A model generated the notes under the pieces. It was not told the origin of the DNA. It saw only the letters and a list, made by a program, of their open reading frames with translations, and searched no databases. From Cohnella endophytica (lineage in GTDB: Bacteria > Bacillota > Bacilli > Paenibacillales > Paenibacillaceae): 64,000 nt of DNA. Shown here piece after piece: positions 10,600 through 20,275 of this stretch; the stretch's first letter is position 1, and every line of letters begins with the position of its first letter. A program made the position numbers and the translations under genes. Location: the NCBI RefSeq assembly GCF_003628305.1, contig NZ_RBZM01000013.1, positions 50,049 through 114,048 on the forward strand. Reading direction: 5' to 3'.

Positions 10600-10645
10600 A
10601 AAAAAATCCCTTCCCCAGGTCGAAAGCATCCTGCTGGGAAGGGAT
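10600..10645 (-). terminator. Rho-independent terminator of the 10681-14067 gene
   Basis: The minus strand reads ATCCCTTCCCAG, a loop, then CTGGGGAAGGGAT followed by a run of seven T. It lies 35 bp past the stop codon. Confidence 0.85.
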
Positions 10646-10680
10646 CATTGAATCGTTCTATCTTGCGAGGATTTCTTTAC

Positions 10681-13600
10681 TTAAATTAGACCGGATTTTT
10701 GTAATAGACTCTGAATAATAGTTGCAACCTCGGCCCTGGTCATGTAATCCTTCGGTGCAAGTTTAGCAGCGCTACGTCCAGATACAATGCCAGCCTGCAC
10801 GCTATCCGCAACGCTGCTTTGCGCCCATGCAGATACTTCTGACGCATCTGCGAACAAACGAAGCGTCGCGTCTGCCGATTGAACGGATAACTTGCCCTTC
10901 AACCCGGTAATCGTCATCGCTTTGGAGAGAATCACCATCGCCTGTTCACGAGTAATCTTGTCATTCGGTCGGAATGTACCGTCTTCAAAACCGCTGATTA
11001 AGTGGTGCGCATAAGCAGTATTGACAAAGCTGCTGTACCAATCCGACGACTTCACATCAGAAAATGGCACTACTCCATTCTCCAGCTTCAATCCCAATCC
11101 GCGAACCATAATGGCCGCAAATTCCGCACGGGTGACATCTTTGCCTGGACTGAACATGCTGCCTCCCGTACCCTCGATGACCATCCGCGAACCCATGTCG
11201 TTGACGGCGTCTTTCGCCCAATGGTTCGCAACATCGGAAAATTGAAGCTGATGCCATACTACCGAGTACGTGCTGTTGGTCAAACTGTTGATTTTTGCAT
11301 AATACTTGCCATCAATCAATACGACCTTAGTCGGCACATGGCGTACCGTTCCGTCCGGATCGACTACCACGCCCGTCGTAATCTTGCTCGGGCCGGCGCC
11401 ATCCGGGATCGCAATCGTTCTTTCCACATAGGCGTTGAAAGTGGAAACTTCGATTGTCTGCTCACCGTATGTGGCTTTAACCGTAAATTCTACCGGCGGA
11501 ACGACAAGCGTAAACGTGCCCTTCTCTGCCGCATTTGCTACTACTTTCACCGTATCCGCCGTTGGCGCCGCAATCTCGATTTGAACCTTAATATCCTGCA
11601 AAGCGACCGACTTGCCGATCTTGTTGGATATAGCTTCGATATTGATCTGCTGCGCGGGGAGCGTGTACGTCGCTTTGTCCGTTTTGAGCTCTACAATCGC
11701 CTGCTTGCCTTCCAAGTTCTTCACCATTTGACCATTCAGTTCGCCGATGACAACATCGGACTTGGCGGTAACCGGAATCGTTACCACTGCATGTTGACCC
11801 TCTTTTGCGAGCTTCTCTTCCAATTTCTTCGGATCAATCACAACGGTCGTCACCGTTTGATTGTTCACTGTAGTTGTGGTTGCTGTTCCTGCACTTTCTA
11901 CTTTCCCGTTGACCAGAATTTCAACACTTCCCGGCGTAGCACTTACCGGCGTGGTGGGGCTGGTCGACGGCGGCGCTGACGTTGTTTGCCCAACTTCGTT
12001 CGAGATATCTCCCAATTTGCTAATTTCACCGGCAGCATAATACCAAGTAAACTCTCCGCTCTCATTAACATCAAGATCATTCATGCGGATAAATAACGCA
12101 TAGGATCCATCGGGGTCATCGATTCCATCGTCTATCGATTCAATATCAGATGTCGAAGGATCTTGAAAAATTGAATTTTCAAAATCGCAACACTCTTGAA
12201 TAGATGTGTTTGCTTTTGCTGAAGTCGAATAAAACAATACCCCGGTATCTTCCGAAGAAATCAATAGCGCGTTTGCCCGATTCGCTGGGTCGGTTAACTT
12301 AACAAAATTCCCGTTAACCAAATTGCCCCTTTCTTTTTTAGGTGTATCCGAAATGCCTACATAGTCGTCCTTCGTTCCTGTCCAGAATCGTAAATTTTCT
12401 ATTTTTGCCCCGCTTTTGTTTGTAACTTGGGTGACGATTTTGACAAACGACGAGGTCTCACCTAACGTATACGTATTTTTGACTTCCAGCGTCTTTCCGT
12501 TAATGGTAGTCGTGCCTGTTGAAATTATCGTACCGTATCCTTGATTCAGTCCAGTAGAGACATACCCAGATAAGTCGATGACCTGATTTGTCAATTCAGG
12601 GTTTACTTTGATGACACCGTTAGTATTCCATTCAGACAAGGTTCCGTTGCCGTCAAGTCCGATTGCGTTGTCCAATGGATTATTACGGTAAGTTAATTTA
12701 TACCATCCTAATTCGTCTTCAACAGATCCATAATAAAACGGTTGTTCCAAGTTGCCGGAACTGTTCACGGAGTTTTTAGCGCCATTCCCAAATCGGATTT
12801 TCCCATTATTCAATACTTTGTAGATCGGCGCTTCGGCGATGACAGCCGTCGGTGCGCTTGTCGCCGTCGCACCCGTTGCTTTCTCGTTTTTCGGGGTGAC
12901 CTTGACCTTGATGACTTTGCCGAGGTCCTCTACGGCAATCGTATACGTATTGTTATCTGATGCCTCCTGAACGAGCGTTTCGTTGCTCGTTCCGTCCGCA
13001 TCGTAGCGATAGAACGCATACGTCGTGCCGGACTCCGGATCGCTATCTGTATCGTTATAATTGGATATTGCCGTCAGCGTTCTGCCGACTTGCGCCGTGC
13101 CCATGAGCGTTGGCGCTGCCGTCGGCGGCGTATCCGTTGGTGGCGTTGGTGCGCTGAATACGCGCAGTTTCGGATAATCATCGAGCTCATTGATCGACCA
13201 TACCGTCGTGAAATCCCAGCCCGAATAAGTCGTCTGCATCATCATGCTCGTCCAATCTTTTCCGACGCCTTTGCCCGTATCGGATTGGCCGCTGTTGGTA
13301 GTGTCATAGTAGGAATTGACTACGGCCAGAGACGAAGCACCGACAAGACCGCCTTTGTCTGTTGTCGGTAACGTTGCCGTTACCAATCCGGCGGCAAACG
13401 AATTTGAAAAGCCCACCGTGTAATACCCGTTAGACGTGTAATTACCGACAAGGCCGCCGACTTTCGTAGTTCCCCTGACCGAAGCGAGCGAGTAGGAATT
13501 CGTGATCGTCCCGATATTTTCTCCGACCATGCCCCCCACTGTGTCGTACGTCGAAGAAACTGAACCCGTCACAAAGCAATTTTGAATCGTGCCGCTCGCA

Positions 13601-14067
13601 TTAGTCCCGACCAAAATGCCTGTAATCGAATGAGTACTGACAACATTCGCTTCTACAATGCCAAGGTTTTTGACCGTGCCAGACAGCCCTTGGAACATTC
13701 CTGTTGACTGATCCGAGCTATTAATTTTAAGGCCTGTGATCGTATGTCCATTCCCGTCAAGCACGCCTCCAAACGGAAGAAAAGGCATGTTACCAATCGG
13801 GATCCAGCCCTTACCTCCATTGTAGCCACTGCCCCCGGACGACAAATACGCCGTCAGGTCAATGTTTTGCGTCAGCTTGAAATATCCATTCGCATTGCGA
13901 ATGTTATTCAACTGCACCGGGGTGGAGATCAAATACGGGTCTAACGCAGTCCCGCTGCCTCCCTCGAACATCGCTGTCGCCGACACCTCGGGCGAACGGA
14001 ATATCCCCGCCGTTGGAAGCAGCAACACGAATGCGAGTAATACTGTCATCCATTTTTTTGCCATCAC
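10681..14067 (-). CDS. Mosaic SLH-domain surface protein with GLUG repeats
   Basis: 1128 residues. The first ~390 residues (signal peptide, GLUG repeats, TYAFYRY domain) parallel the protein at 6109-10422. The last ~380 residues (beta-rich linker domain plus three SLH repeats) parallel the protein at 1-5898. Between them (about residues 400-680) is a region with no obvious relative here and a Cys-Cys pair in the stretch IQECCDF. The SLH repeats show DVANHW, DGTFRPND and KITREQA. Likely wall-anchored. The start uses the same GAGGGG and double ATG as its neighbour. It lies directly behind the two-component operon at 14164-18209; co-transcription cannot be judged from sequence. Confidence 0.9.
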   Translation of the reverse strand: MMAKKWMTVLLAFVLLLPTAGIFRSPEVSATAMFEGGSGTALDPYLISTPVQLNNIRNANGYFKLTQNIDLTAYLSSGGSGYNGGKGWIPIGNMPFLPFGGVLDGNGHTITGLKINSSDQSTGMFQGLSGTVKNLGIVEANVVSTHSITGILVGTNASGTIQNCFVTGSVSSTYDTVGGMVGENIGTITNSYSLASVRGTTKVGGLVGNYTSNGYYTVGFSNSFAAGLVTATLPTTDKGGLVGASSLAVVNSYYDTTNSGQSDTGKGVGKDWTSMMMQTTYSGWDFTTVWSINELDDYPKLRVFSAPTPPTDTPPTAAPTLMGTAQVGRTLTAISNYNDTDSDPESGTTYAFYRYDADGTSNETLVQEASDNNTYTIAVEDLGKVIKVKVTPKNEKATGATATSAPTAVIAEAPIYKVLNNGKIRFGNGAKNSVNSSGNLEQPFYYGSVEDELGWYKLTYRNNPLDNAIGLDGNGTLSEWNTNGVIKVNPELTNQVIDLSGYVSTGLNQGYGTIISTGTTTINGKTLEVKNTYTLGETSSFVKIVTQVTNKSGAKIENLRFWTGTKDDYVGISDTPKKERGNLVNGNFVKLTDPANRANALLISSEDTGVLFYSTSAKANTSIQECCDFENSIFQDPSTSDIESIDDGIDDPDGSYALFIRMNDLDVNESGEFTWYYAAGEISKLGDISNEVGQTTSAPPSTSPTTPVSATPGSVEILVNGKVESAGTATTTTVNNQTVTTVVIDPKKLEEKLAKEGQHAVVTIPVTAKSDVVIGELNGQMVKNLEGKQAIVELKTDKATYTLPAQQINIEAISNKIGKSVALQDIKVQIEIAAPTADTVKVVANAAEKGTFTLVVPPVEFTVKATYGEQTIEVSTFNAYVERTIAIPDGAGPSKITTGVVVDPDGTVRHVPTKVVLIDGKYYAKINSLTNSTYSVVWHQLQFSDVANHWAKDAVNDMGSRMVIEGTGGSMFSPGKDVTRAEFAAIMVRGLGLKLENGVVPFSDVKSSDWYSSFVNTAYAHHLISGFEDGTFRPNDKITREQAMVILSKAMTITGLKGKLSVQSADATLRLFADASEVSAWAQSSVADSVQAGIVSGRSAAKLAPKDYMTRAEVATIIQSLLQKSGLI

Positions 14068-14226
14068 ATAATCCCCTCTCGTAGCCTGGCTTGTTGCCTA
14101 CCTGCATCGAGAAGGATTATAGCAATCGGACGTAACAAAAATGACACAAAACGAGCTTTTTCGCTATTCCGCTTCGCGCAGCCTCGCTTCGATCGCCTTC
14201 AGCACCGCACGTTCTCGATCGGCATC
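13986..14226 (-). repeat. Copy 2 of the 241-bp duplication
   Basis: Partner of 10341-10581. Here the regulator codons are part of the intact gene, so this copy is probably the original junction. Confidence 0.95.
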
Positions 14227-15135
14227 TCCTTGCCGCCGCCACCACTCCGCCAGCCGCTCGCCAAGCCGATTCGTCATTTCGTCAACGGCGGCATCCGCCG
14301 GCGCGCTCCACGAGTAGCTTCGGCTGCCGAACAACGGCTGCCGATAGCCGAGAAACAGCTCCATCGCGCGTTCGGTCCGCCGTTCTACCGCCTCGCGGTC
14401 ATTCGCCAGTTCGCGCAGCTCTTCCAGATCGGACAAACCGTCGGGACCGAGGAAACGATAGGAAAAATTGCCGCGTTCGATAGAGAAGGCAGCCGGCAAA
14501 TGCTGCAAAACCTGCTTCAACCGGTAAATACCGGTATATAAATTGCGATCGCCTTTATTTTCGGGCGAACCGGGCCACAGCAGGTCGATCAGCGCCCATT
14601 TGTCGATCTGTCTGTCCTTGTTCATCCAGAAGTAAGCGAACAGCTCCTCCGTCTTTTTCGTCGGCCAACGCACCGGGCTGCCATCGCGCCCTATCACTTC
14701 GAATGTGCCGAGACAGCGGATCATCGGTTCGGCGCGCGCGGCGGCCGGGACTGCGGTGCCGGCTGCGGGGCGAAGCTGCTTGTCCAGCCGGCGCAACACG
14801 CGTTCGATATCGTCGCCGCCAATAGGCTTCAGAATATAGTCGATCGCTTCGACCTTGAAAGCGTCAAGCGCGTACTGCTCGTAGGCGGTCAAAAAAACGA
14901 TTTTCAAGTCCGGTTTGATCCGCAGCAGCTTTTCGGCCAGCGCAAGACCAGTCATACGGGGCATCTGGATATCGAGAAACGCCAAGTCCGGTAGCAGCGC
15001 TGGAAATGCGGCAAGCGCCTCCTCGGGAACGTCGAAGCAGCCCTGTAGCTCGAATTCGGGATACGCCGCAAGCTGGTTTCTCATATAGGTCAATATACGC
15101 TGTTCATCTTCTACGATCATCGTAGAGTAGGCCAT
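14164..15135 (-). CDS. Response regulator with receiver and SARP/BTAD-like output domain
   Basis: 323 residues. The receiver domain (residues 5-118) has the acidic pair near residue 10, phospho-acceptor Asp55 in LAFLDIQMP and the conserved Lys103. The C-terminal half (about 140-310) has a winged-helix region (RWPTKKTEELFAYF, WALIDLLWPG) and a helical tail as in SARP/BTAD activators. The ATG at 15135 is preceded by GGAGG and overlaps the end of the kinase gene by 19 bp, so the two are translationally coupled and surely partners. It acts as a cytoplasmic DNA-binding regulator; targets are not visible, but the adjacent SLH genes are natural candidates. Confidence 0.9.
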   Translation of the reverse strand: MAYSTMIVEDEQRILTYMRNQLAAYPEFELQGCFDVPEEALAAFPALLPDLAFLDIQMPRMTGLALAEKLLRIKPDLKIVFLTAYEQYALDAFKVEAIDYILKPIGGDDIERVLRRLDKQLRPAAGTAVPAAARAEPMIRCLGTFEVIGRDGSPVRWPTKKTEELFAYFWMNKDRQIDKWALIDLLWPGSPENKGDRNLYTGIYRLKQVLQHLPAAFSIERGNFSYRFLGPDGLSDLEELRELANDREAVERRTERAMELFLGYRQPLFGSRSYSWSAPADAAVDEMTNRLGERLAEWWRRQGDADRERAVLKAIEARLREAE

Positions 15136-18100
15136 TGCTTAACCTCCTTCTGGAATCGGGCAGGAAGCAAAATCGTACACCGGGTGCCGCCACCCTCCAC
15201 GGATTGGAGGCGGAAATCCGCCCCCTCGACGGCTGCGACCTGCCTGCGAACGTTCGACAGCCCGACTCCCTTCAACGTCTCCCCGGCAATCATTCGCCGA
15301 ACCGCATCCGGACCGATCCCGATACCGTCGTCCTCCACATCGATGCGCAGGCACTCTTCTTCGTGCCTGATCCTCAGCGTCACCGTACCCGCGCCTATTT
15401 TGTTGAAAATGCCATGGCAAATCGCGTTCTCGACGAGCGGCTGGATGAGCAACGTTCTCACTTGCGGATTTTCCGCCAGCAAGGGCGGATCGATCTCAAT
15501 CTCGAAGCGAAGCCGGTCTCCAAAACGCAACCTCTCCAGCTCGACATAATCTCGGATAAGTTCCAATTCCTGCTCAAGCGGTATCGTATGAGTCGTCGAT
15601 TCGTACCGGAACATGCGCCGCAGATGACGGCTGAGCAGCCTCAGCCACTCGGCGGCTCGCTCGGGCTCGTCATAACAAGCCGCGATAATATTGTTCAGCG
15701 CGTTGTACAGAAAATGCGGCTTAATTTGCGCCGCGAGGAACGCTCGCTCATTGCGGAGAGCGGCTTCCATCGTGCCGGACAATTGCAGAAGCAGCTGCAC
15801 CCGCTTGCGGATCTCGCCCGCCGAGAACGGCTTGGCGATATAATCCGTCGCTCCGGCCTGATAAGCAAGCTCCACATCGGCCTCACGCGATGCAGCCGTC
15901 GCGATAATAACAGGCAGCGACACGGAGGAGTGGTTGGCCCGAACCCGTTTCGTCAGCTCCAGGCCAGACATTCCGGGCATCAAATAATCGGTAATCATCA
16001 GGTCGAACCGGCGGTTGTTCAGCCGCGCCAACGCCTCTTCCCCTCCATACGCCACTTCCAGATCGTAATCATCCTGCAAGATGAGCCGAAGCACTTCCAG
16101 ATTCATCGGATCGTCGTCCACCAGAAGCACCGAACGGCGTTCTCGCTCGCCGGCGTCCGTCGATACGGCCAGCTCCGGCCAGGCTGTTGCCGTCAGTCCC
16201 CCTTCCCGTTCATCCGGCGTAACGTGAATATACGCTTCCGGTAACTGCCTCGCCGCCTTCAATTCCAGCGCCATCTCGGTTCCGCGCCCCGGCTCGCTTG
16301 ACGCAACATACAGCGCGCCTCCCATCCGGCGAGCCAGCTCCCGGCTGACGAACAGGCTAAGCCCCATGCCATCCATCGGAGGCTGCCCCGCCACGTCCGC
16401 GCGATACCTGTCCTCGAATACGCTTCCTTGCTCGGATTCCGTCATGCCGATTCCTTCGTCCGCTATCAGCAGCGTAACCCGACCGTTTTGCGCTTTCGCG
16501 GTGACGGCGACGGTGCCTTCATTCGAATATTTCACTGCGTTAGACAGCACGTTGTAGACGATTTGCTGCAGCCTGATCTCGTCCGCCTCGACGAACGTTC
16601 GGGACGGCACGCGATTCGCCAGCGCGATCGGCTTAGGGCCGACATGCATAGATATAATCCGCAACGCATGCTCCGCGACGGCAGACAAATCCACCGACGA
16701 AAACCGTACTTCAAACGACATATTGCGAAGCTGCGTCGCATCGATCAAGTTGTTCACGATATACGACAGCCGTTCGGACGTATCCACGACGACGCCGAGA
16801 TGACGACGCGCGTCCTCTCGCATCCCCGTCTCCTTCCGCAGCAAGTGTTCGGCCAGATTGCGAATGCCGTGCAGCGGCGTCTTCAGTTCGTGCGACGTCC
16901 GCTGCAAAAACTCGTTTTTCGTCTCGTTCGCCTGCAGCAATTGCACCGTCAGTTGCTCCGATCGCCGCAGCGCGTTTCTCGAGCAGACGGCCAAATACAA
17001 ATTGATCGTGGATATAAAAAAGAAGTACGAGACGAACGACAGACGTTTGCTCGCGATAATCTGATCCAGATACAAATATTGAAACAGCAAGCTGCCCGTC
17101 AGAAATAGCGCCGTGCCGAACATCAACGACCGCTCCACGCGATTTTCCCTCGATTGGGCCTTGATGAGCAGCAAAAGCCAGCTTACGATCGAAAACCCGC
17201 AAATAACGAGCTGATAGGGCGAAAACAACATTTTTACAGGTATGTAAGTCCGGTACGGCAAGATCGCCACCGCCGTCAAGTAAAGCAGTATCGGCGCCAT
17301 CATCAGTCGAAACACCTTTTTCGAAGCGAACGCCGGATCCACCGCCCGGAAAAAGACGAGCAGCAGTATAAGCGCTCCGGACAACGACAAATCTTGCAGC
17401 TTGTAGGCGACTGTAAAAGGCAACCAATCGAGCAGCACCATGAGCACCTTCTCATCCGCGCAAGCCACAGTGAGCGAGACGATGAGAAAAAAAAGTCCGG
17501 CGTACAAGTATAGACGATCCCGGGAACGCATCAGGTAGACGGCTAACGAATACAAACCGAAAGAAACCGTCATCATGAAGCTGACCAGGCCGATGCCGAA
17601 ATTAATCAGGGCGAAGCGGGATACTTGATCCGGCTCCCCGATGATGATCGGTTGCGCGATACCTCCTTGGTAATAATGGAAATTAGCTGTCTGGATGACC
17701 AGATGAAGACGGTTGTTCTCGACCGGGGCATAGACCGTATACGGGGTATTGTTCGGTTTCTCCGTCTCCTGCGACTCCGACGGCCTTCCGTTCTCGTGAA
17801 GTAAACGTCCGTTGACATACAACCGGTGCGACATACGGATATTCGTCACTTTGATGCCGATGACGGGAGGGGCGGATGGCGCGAGCAATATAACAGCCTC
17901 ATAAGTGCCGATGCCGAAAAGCCGCTGCTCGGGAGCATATTTATCCCAGTTGCCGGGCACCCGGATGTTGATCGCCTTGTCTACGGGCAGCGAGTCGGGC
18001 GAAGCCAGCACGTTCGGGTAGAACGTCCAAGTCCCGTCCAGCCTCATCATGCCATCTTGGTCGAAATCCCACCCTCTCGCGTCCAGGATGCCGTCCTTGA

Positions 18101-18209
18101 CCGGAAGCGTCGGCCGAGTCACCTCCGAGTCGAGCGCTATGTAAATCTGAACGAGAACGAATAGCCCGATAACCGCAAAAAGCCCGACTCTCGCCAATCG
18201 ATTTTTCAT
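15117..18209 (-). CDS. Hybrid 7TMR-DISM sensor kinase with receiver and second LytS-like kinase module
   Basis: About 1030 residues. I place the start at the ATG at 18209; the frame also runs from a TTG at 18239 that has no ribosome binding site. Order: N-terminal membrane anchor, extracellular beta-sandwich sensor (about 40-190), seven-helix membrane region (about 195-400), HisKA with SHELKTPLHG (His near 441), HATPase (about 545-660), receiver domain with LMITDYLMPG (Asp near 741), then a second kinase core with PHFLYNALNN (His near 836) and its own ATPase domain (GVGLSNVRRQ near 983). Two kinases of different classes in one chain imply an internal phosphorelay. Output goes to the coupled regulator downstream. 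Confidence 0.9.
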   Translation of the reverse strand: MKNRLARVGLFAVIGLFVLVQIYIALDSEVTRPTLPVKDGILDARGWDFDQDGMMRLDGTWTFYPNVLASPDSLPVDKAINIRVPGNWDKYAPEQRLFGIGTYEAVILLAPSAPPVIGIKVTNIRMSHRLYVNGRLLHENGRPSESQETEKPNNTPYTVYAPVENNRLHLVIQTANFHYYQGGIAQPIIIGEPDQVSRFALINFGIGLVSFMMTVSFGLYSLAVYLMRSRDRLYLYAGLFFLIVSLTVACADEKVLMVLLDWLPFTVAYKLQDLSLSGALILLLVFFRAVDPAFASKKVFRLMMAPILLYLTAVAILPYRTYIPVKMLFSPYQLVICGFSIVSWLLLLIKAQSRENRVERSLMFGTALFLTGSLLFQYLYLDQIIASKRLSFVSYFFFISTINLYLAVCSRNALRRSEQLTVQLLQANETKNEFLQRTSHELKTPLHGIRNLAEHLLRKETGMREDARRHLGVVVDTSERLSYIVNNLIDATQLRNMSFEVRFSSVDLSAVAEHALRIISMHVGPKPIALANRVPSRTFVEADEIRLQQIVYNVLSNAVKYSNEGTVAVTAKAQNGRVTLLIADEGIGMTESEQGSVFEDRYRADVAGQPPMDGMGLSLFVSRELARRMGGALYVASSEPGRGTEMALELKAARQLPEAYIHVTPDEREGGLTATAWPELAVSTDAGERERRSVLLVDDDPMNLEVLRLILQDDYDLEVAYGGEEALARLNNRRFDLMITDYLMPGMSGLELTKRVRANHSSVSLPVIIATAASREADVELAYQAGATDYIAKPFSAGEIRKRVQLLLQLSGTMEAALRNERAFLAAQIKPHFLYNALNNIIAACYDEPERAAEWLRLLSRHLRRMFRYESTTHTIPLEQELELIRDYVELERLRFGDRLRFEIEIDPPLLAENPQVRTLLIQPLVENAICHGIFNKIGAGTVTLRIRHEEECLRIDVEDDGIGIGPDAVRRMIAGETLKGVGLSNVRRQVAAVEGADFRLQSVEGGGTRCTILLPARFQKEVKQWPTLR

Positions 18210-18319
18210 AGAAGCGTCTCTCTTTCTGCCGCACGGCAATAAAAATGGAACGAATGTCCATCATTATAGCAGAACTCGACCCGAAGCGACGCAACCAATC
18301 TCGCAGCTACCCTGATCAG

Positions 18320-18356
18320 GAAAATAAAAATACAGCCCCAACCAAATTGGGGCTGC
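18320..18356 (-). terminator. Terminator of the SUMF1-type lipoprotein gene
   Basis: The minus strand carries CAGCCCCAA, a short loop, TTGGGGCTG and then a T-rich tail (TATTTTTATTTT). Confidence 0.85.
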
Positions 18357-18399
18357 ATCCGCATAGCATTCGGATTTTAGAGTTCCGTATCGTTGTTTA

Positions 18400-19254
18400 C
18401 TAATTGTCGCGAACTAAGCGAAGACCTTGATCGGCGCCAACGCCATTCGCCTCGAAATGATTCAAATAGGTCAAATCGCCGACATCGCCCATCCAACTGC
18501 CGCCCTTAACGACCCGGGTAGAGGTGCTGTTGCTCTCCGTATCTCCGTACCCGTTCCAGCACCATTCCCTTACATTTCCCGACATATCGTAAAGTCCTAA
18601 CTCGTTCGGTTTTTTGTTGCCGATCGGCTTGGTTTGATTATGGTTGTTCTCGACCAAAGGCCAGTTCCAGTCGCCCGACAACATTTTGTCTCCGGCATTC
18701 TTCCAATACCATGCCACATCATCCGCATTGTCGCTTCCGCTGTAGGTGTAGCTCTTGCTTAATTGACCTCCGTCCGCGGCATATTGCCACTCCGCTTCCG
18801 TCGGTAAACGGTACCCATTAGCTCCCTCATTGAAAGTTACGGTCCATTTTAAGTTATCGAATTCGCTCTTATTCGTAGGGTCGATTGTATTCTTATTTAT
18901 ATTGTAATACGGTTTAAGGCCCTCTTTGATACTTCTCTTGTTACAGTATTCCACGGCGTCGTACCAACTTACCTTCTCTACCGGCAGGTTGTCGCCTTTG
19001 AATTGCGAGGGGTTATTTCCCATGACCTCTGTCCACTCTTTTTGAGTGATCTCGTATTTACCGATATAAAAGCTATTTAAAGCTACTCGTTGTCCATAAT
19101 AATTGGACTTCTTATTCGTAAATACCCCACCTTTGACGAATACAAAGTTATCGTTCCGTACGGAAGACGTTACGTTCTTGTCGGACTTGTCTTGCGAACA
19201 AGCGGCGGCGACGAGCATGGTGGCTATACATAGGAATATCAGCAGCTTTCTCAT
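18400..19254 (-). CDS. Formylglycine-generating-enzyme-like (SUMF1) lipoprotein
   Basis: 284 residues from the ATG at 19254, which has GAAGGAGA upstream; the frame extends 14 codons further without support. A lipoprotein signal ends in the lipobox VAAAC. The rest is an FGE-sulfatase (SUMF1) domain with IGKYEITQKEW, GYRLPTEAEWQYAA, DMSGNVREWCWN and VVKGGSW. Family members range from true formylglycine enzymes, through ergothioneine or pyoverdine enzymes, to non-catalytic binding proteins. No sulfatase lies nearby, so enzymatic activity is not supported by context. It sits outside the membrane as a lipid-anchored protein. Its gene follows the xylanase gene on the same strand (106-bp gap). Confidence 0.85.
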   Translation of the reverse strand: MRKLLIFLCIATMLVAAACSQDKSDKNVTSSVRNDNFVFVKGGVFTNKKSNYYGQRVALNSFYIGKYEITQKEWTEVMGNNPSQFKGDNLPVEKVSWYDAVEYCNKRSIKEGLKPYYNINKNTIDPTNKSEFDNLKWTVTFNEGANGYRLPTEAEWQYAADGGQLSKSYTYSGSDNADDVAWYWKNAGDKMLSGDWNWPLVENNHNQTKPIGNKKPNELGLYDMSGNVREWCWNGYGDTESNSTSTRVVKGGSWMGDVGDLTYLNHFEANGVGADQGLRLVRDN

Positions 19255-19360
19255 GGATAGTCTCCTTCTGTAAGCAGGTAAGGTCGTCCGTTGCAAGACA
19301 GGCCGACCTTACCCTACTCATTGACCCTAAAATTTCCCCAAAACTATGATAATAGACAGA

Positions 19361-19996
19361 TTACCAGACCGTTACATTGGAACTGCCGCTGCTTTGGTAA
19401 CCTTCAGTCGCCAGCACCTGGTAGGACCAGCTGCTACCCAGGTTCATGCCCACGTTTTTCCAAGCGTTAACATGGTTTGCAAATGTGATGGAGACGTTGC
19501 TTCCGGTCGCTCTCTTCGACTGGCGGACGCTCCAGTACTGGGTGAACGTTTTTGTGCCGTCGATGGATGGGGCGTTGACGCGCTGAGCCGTATAGATGTC
19601 ATACGTGCCGCCGTCGCTGCTCACGGAACCTTTGTAAGTTCCGGTAGGTCTGTATGTTCCCCAGCTATCTACAACGTAATATTCGATGAGCGAGTTTCTC
19701 GTCCACCCGTAAAGAGTCAAATAACCGTTACCGGACGGCGACCAAACGCCAGCATTGTAGTTAATAACCCGGCTAGCCGAACCCGTTCCCCAGCCTTTAC
19801 CGACAACGAAGTTCCCGCAATTGGTCCATGAAACGCTGTAGTTACCGCCGGATCCGTTCGTCGCGTTAACCGTACCGCCGCCGTCCGTCCAGTTCTGCCA
19901 GTAGTCCGTCGCCGCGCTCGAGGTTGAGGCAAACAAGCCGAAGCTCATTGAAGCCGCCATAATTACCATTAAAGCTTTTTTCTTAAACGTCATCAT
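19361..19996 (-). CDS. xynA: Endo-1,4-beta-xylanase, glycoside hydrolase family 11
   Basis: 211 residues from the ATG at 19996, with GGGAGGAAG upstream; the frame runs further upstream without a binding site. A ~29-residue signal peptide precedes a single GH11 jelly-roll domain. The catalytic nucleophile is Glu105 in IEYYVVDSW and the acid/base is Glu198 in LATEGYQ. The thumb region PSIDGTKTFTQYWSVR is intact, and length is normal for single-domain secreted GH11 enzymes. It cleaves xylan backbones outside the cell. A cre-like sequence overlaps the promoter, so carbon catabolite repression is expected. Confidence 0.95.
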   Translation of the reverse strand: MMTFKKKALMVIMAASMSFGLFASTSSAATDYWQNWTDGGGTVNATNGSGGNYSVSWTNCGNFVVGKGWGTGSASRVINYNAGVWSPSGNGYLTLYGWTRNSLIEYYVVDSWGTYRPTGTYKGSVSSDGGTYDIYTAQRVNAPSIDGTKTFTQYWSVRQSKRATGSNVSITFANHVNAWKNVGMNLGSSWSYQVLATEGYQSSGSSNVTVW

Positions 19997-20131
19997 TAAC
20001 TTCCTCCCAATAATTGTTTGATTTGATACGTTTTGTTTAGGCACTACCTGCTTGATGGATTCTCGCTGCAGTACGTAACTTCTAACGTGTCAATGCTGAG
20101 CTTTCAATTCTGTCACCACCTTCCATGGAAA

Positions 20132-20160
20132 ATTATAATAAGTAAGCGCATTCATTTCAC
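20132..20160 (-). promoter_or_regulatory. Xylanase promoter with cre-like CcpA site in the spacer
   Basis: On the minus strand GTGAAA (20155-20160), 17 bp, then TATAAT (20132-20137). The spacer contains AGTAAGCGCATTCA (plus strand, 20141-20154), which fits the degenerate cre pattern except for the first base. Binding there would block RNA polymerase. Confidence 0.6.
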
Positions 20161-20231
20161 TCGAAAAACTATAGATCGAACCCTGATATTTATGCAACTT
20201 TTGGGAAAATGGAATGCAAACCGTTTAAAAA

Positions 20232-20266
20232 ATAAAAAGCCTAGGCGGTTACTATGCCTAGGCTTT
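20232..20266 (-). terminator. Terminator of the YibE/F gene
   Basis: Perfect arms AAAGCCTAGGC and GCCTAGGCTTT, followed on the minus strand by a T-rich run, 10 bp past the stop at 20276. Confidence 0.9.
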
Positions 20267-20275
20267 AACTTTGTC

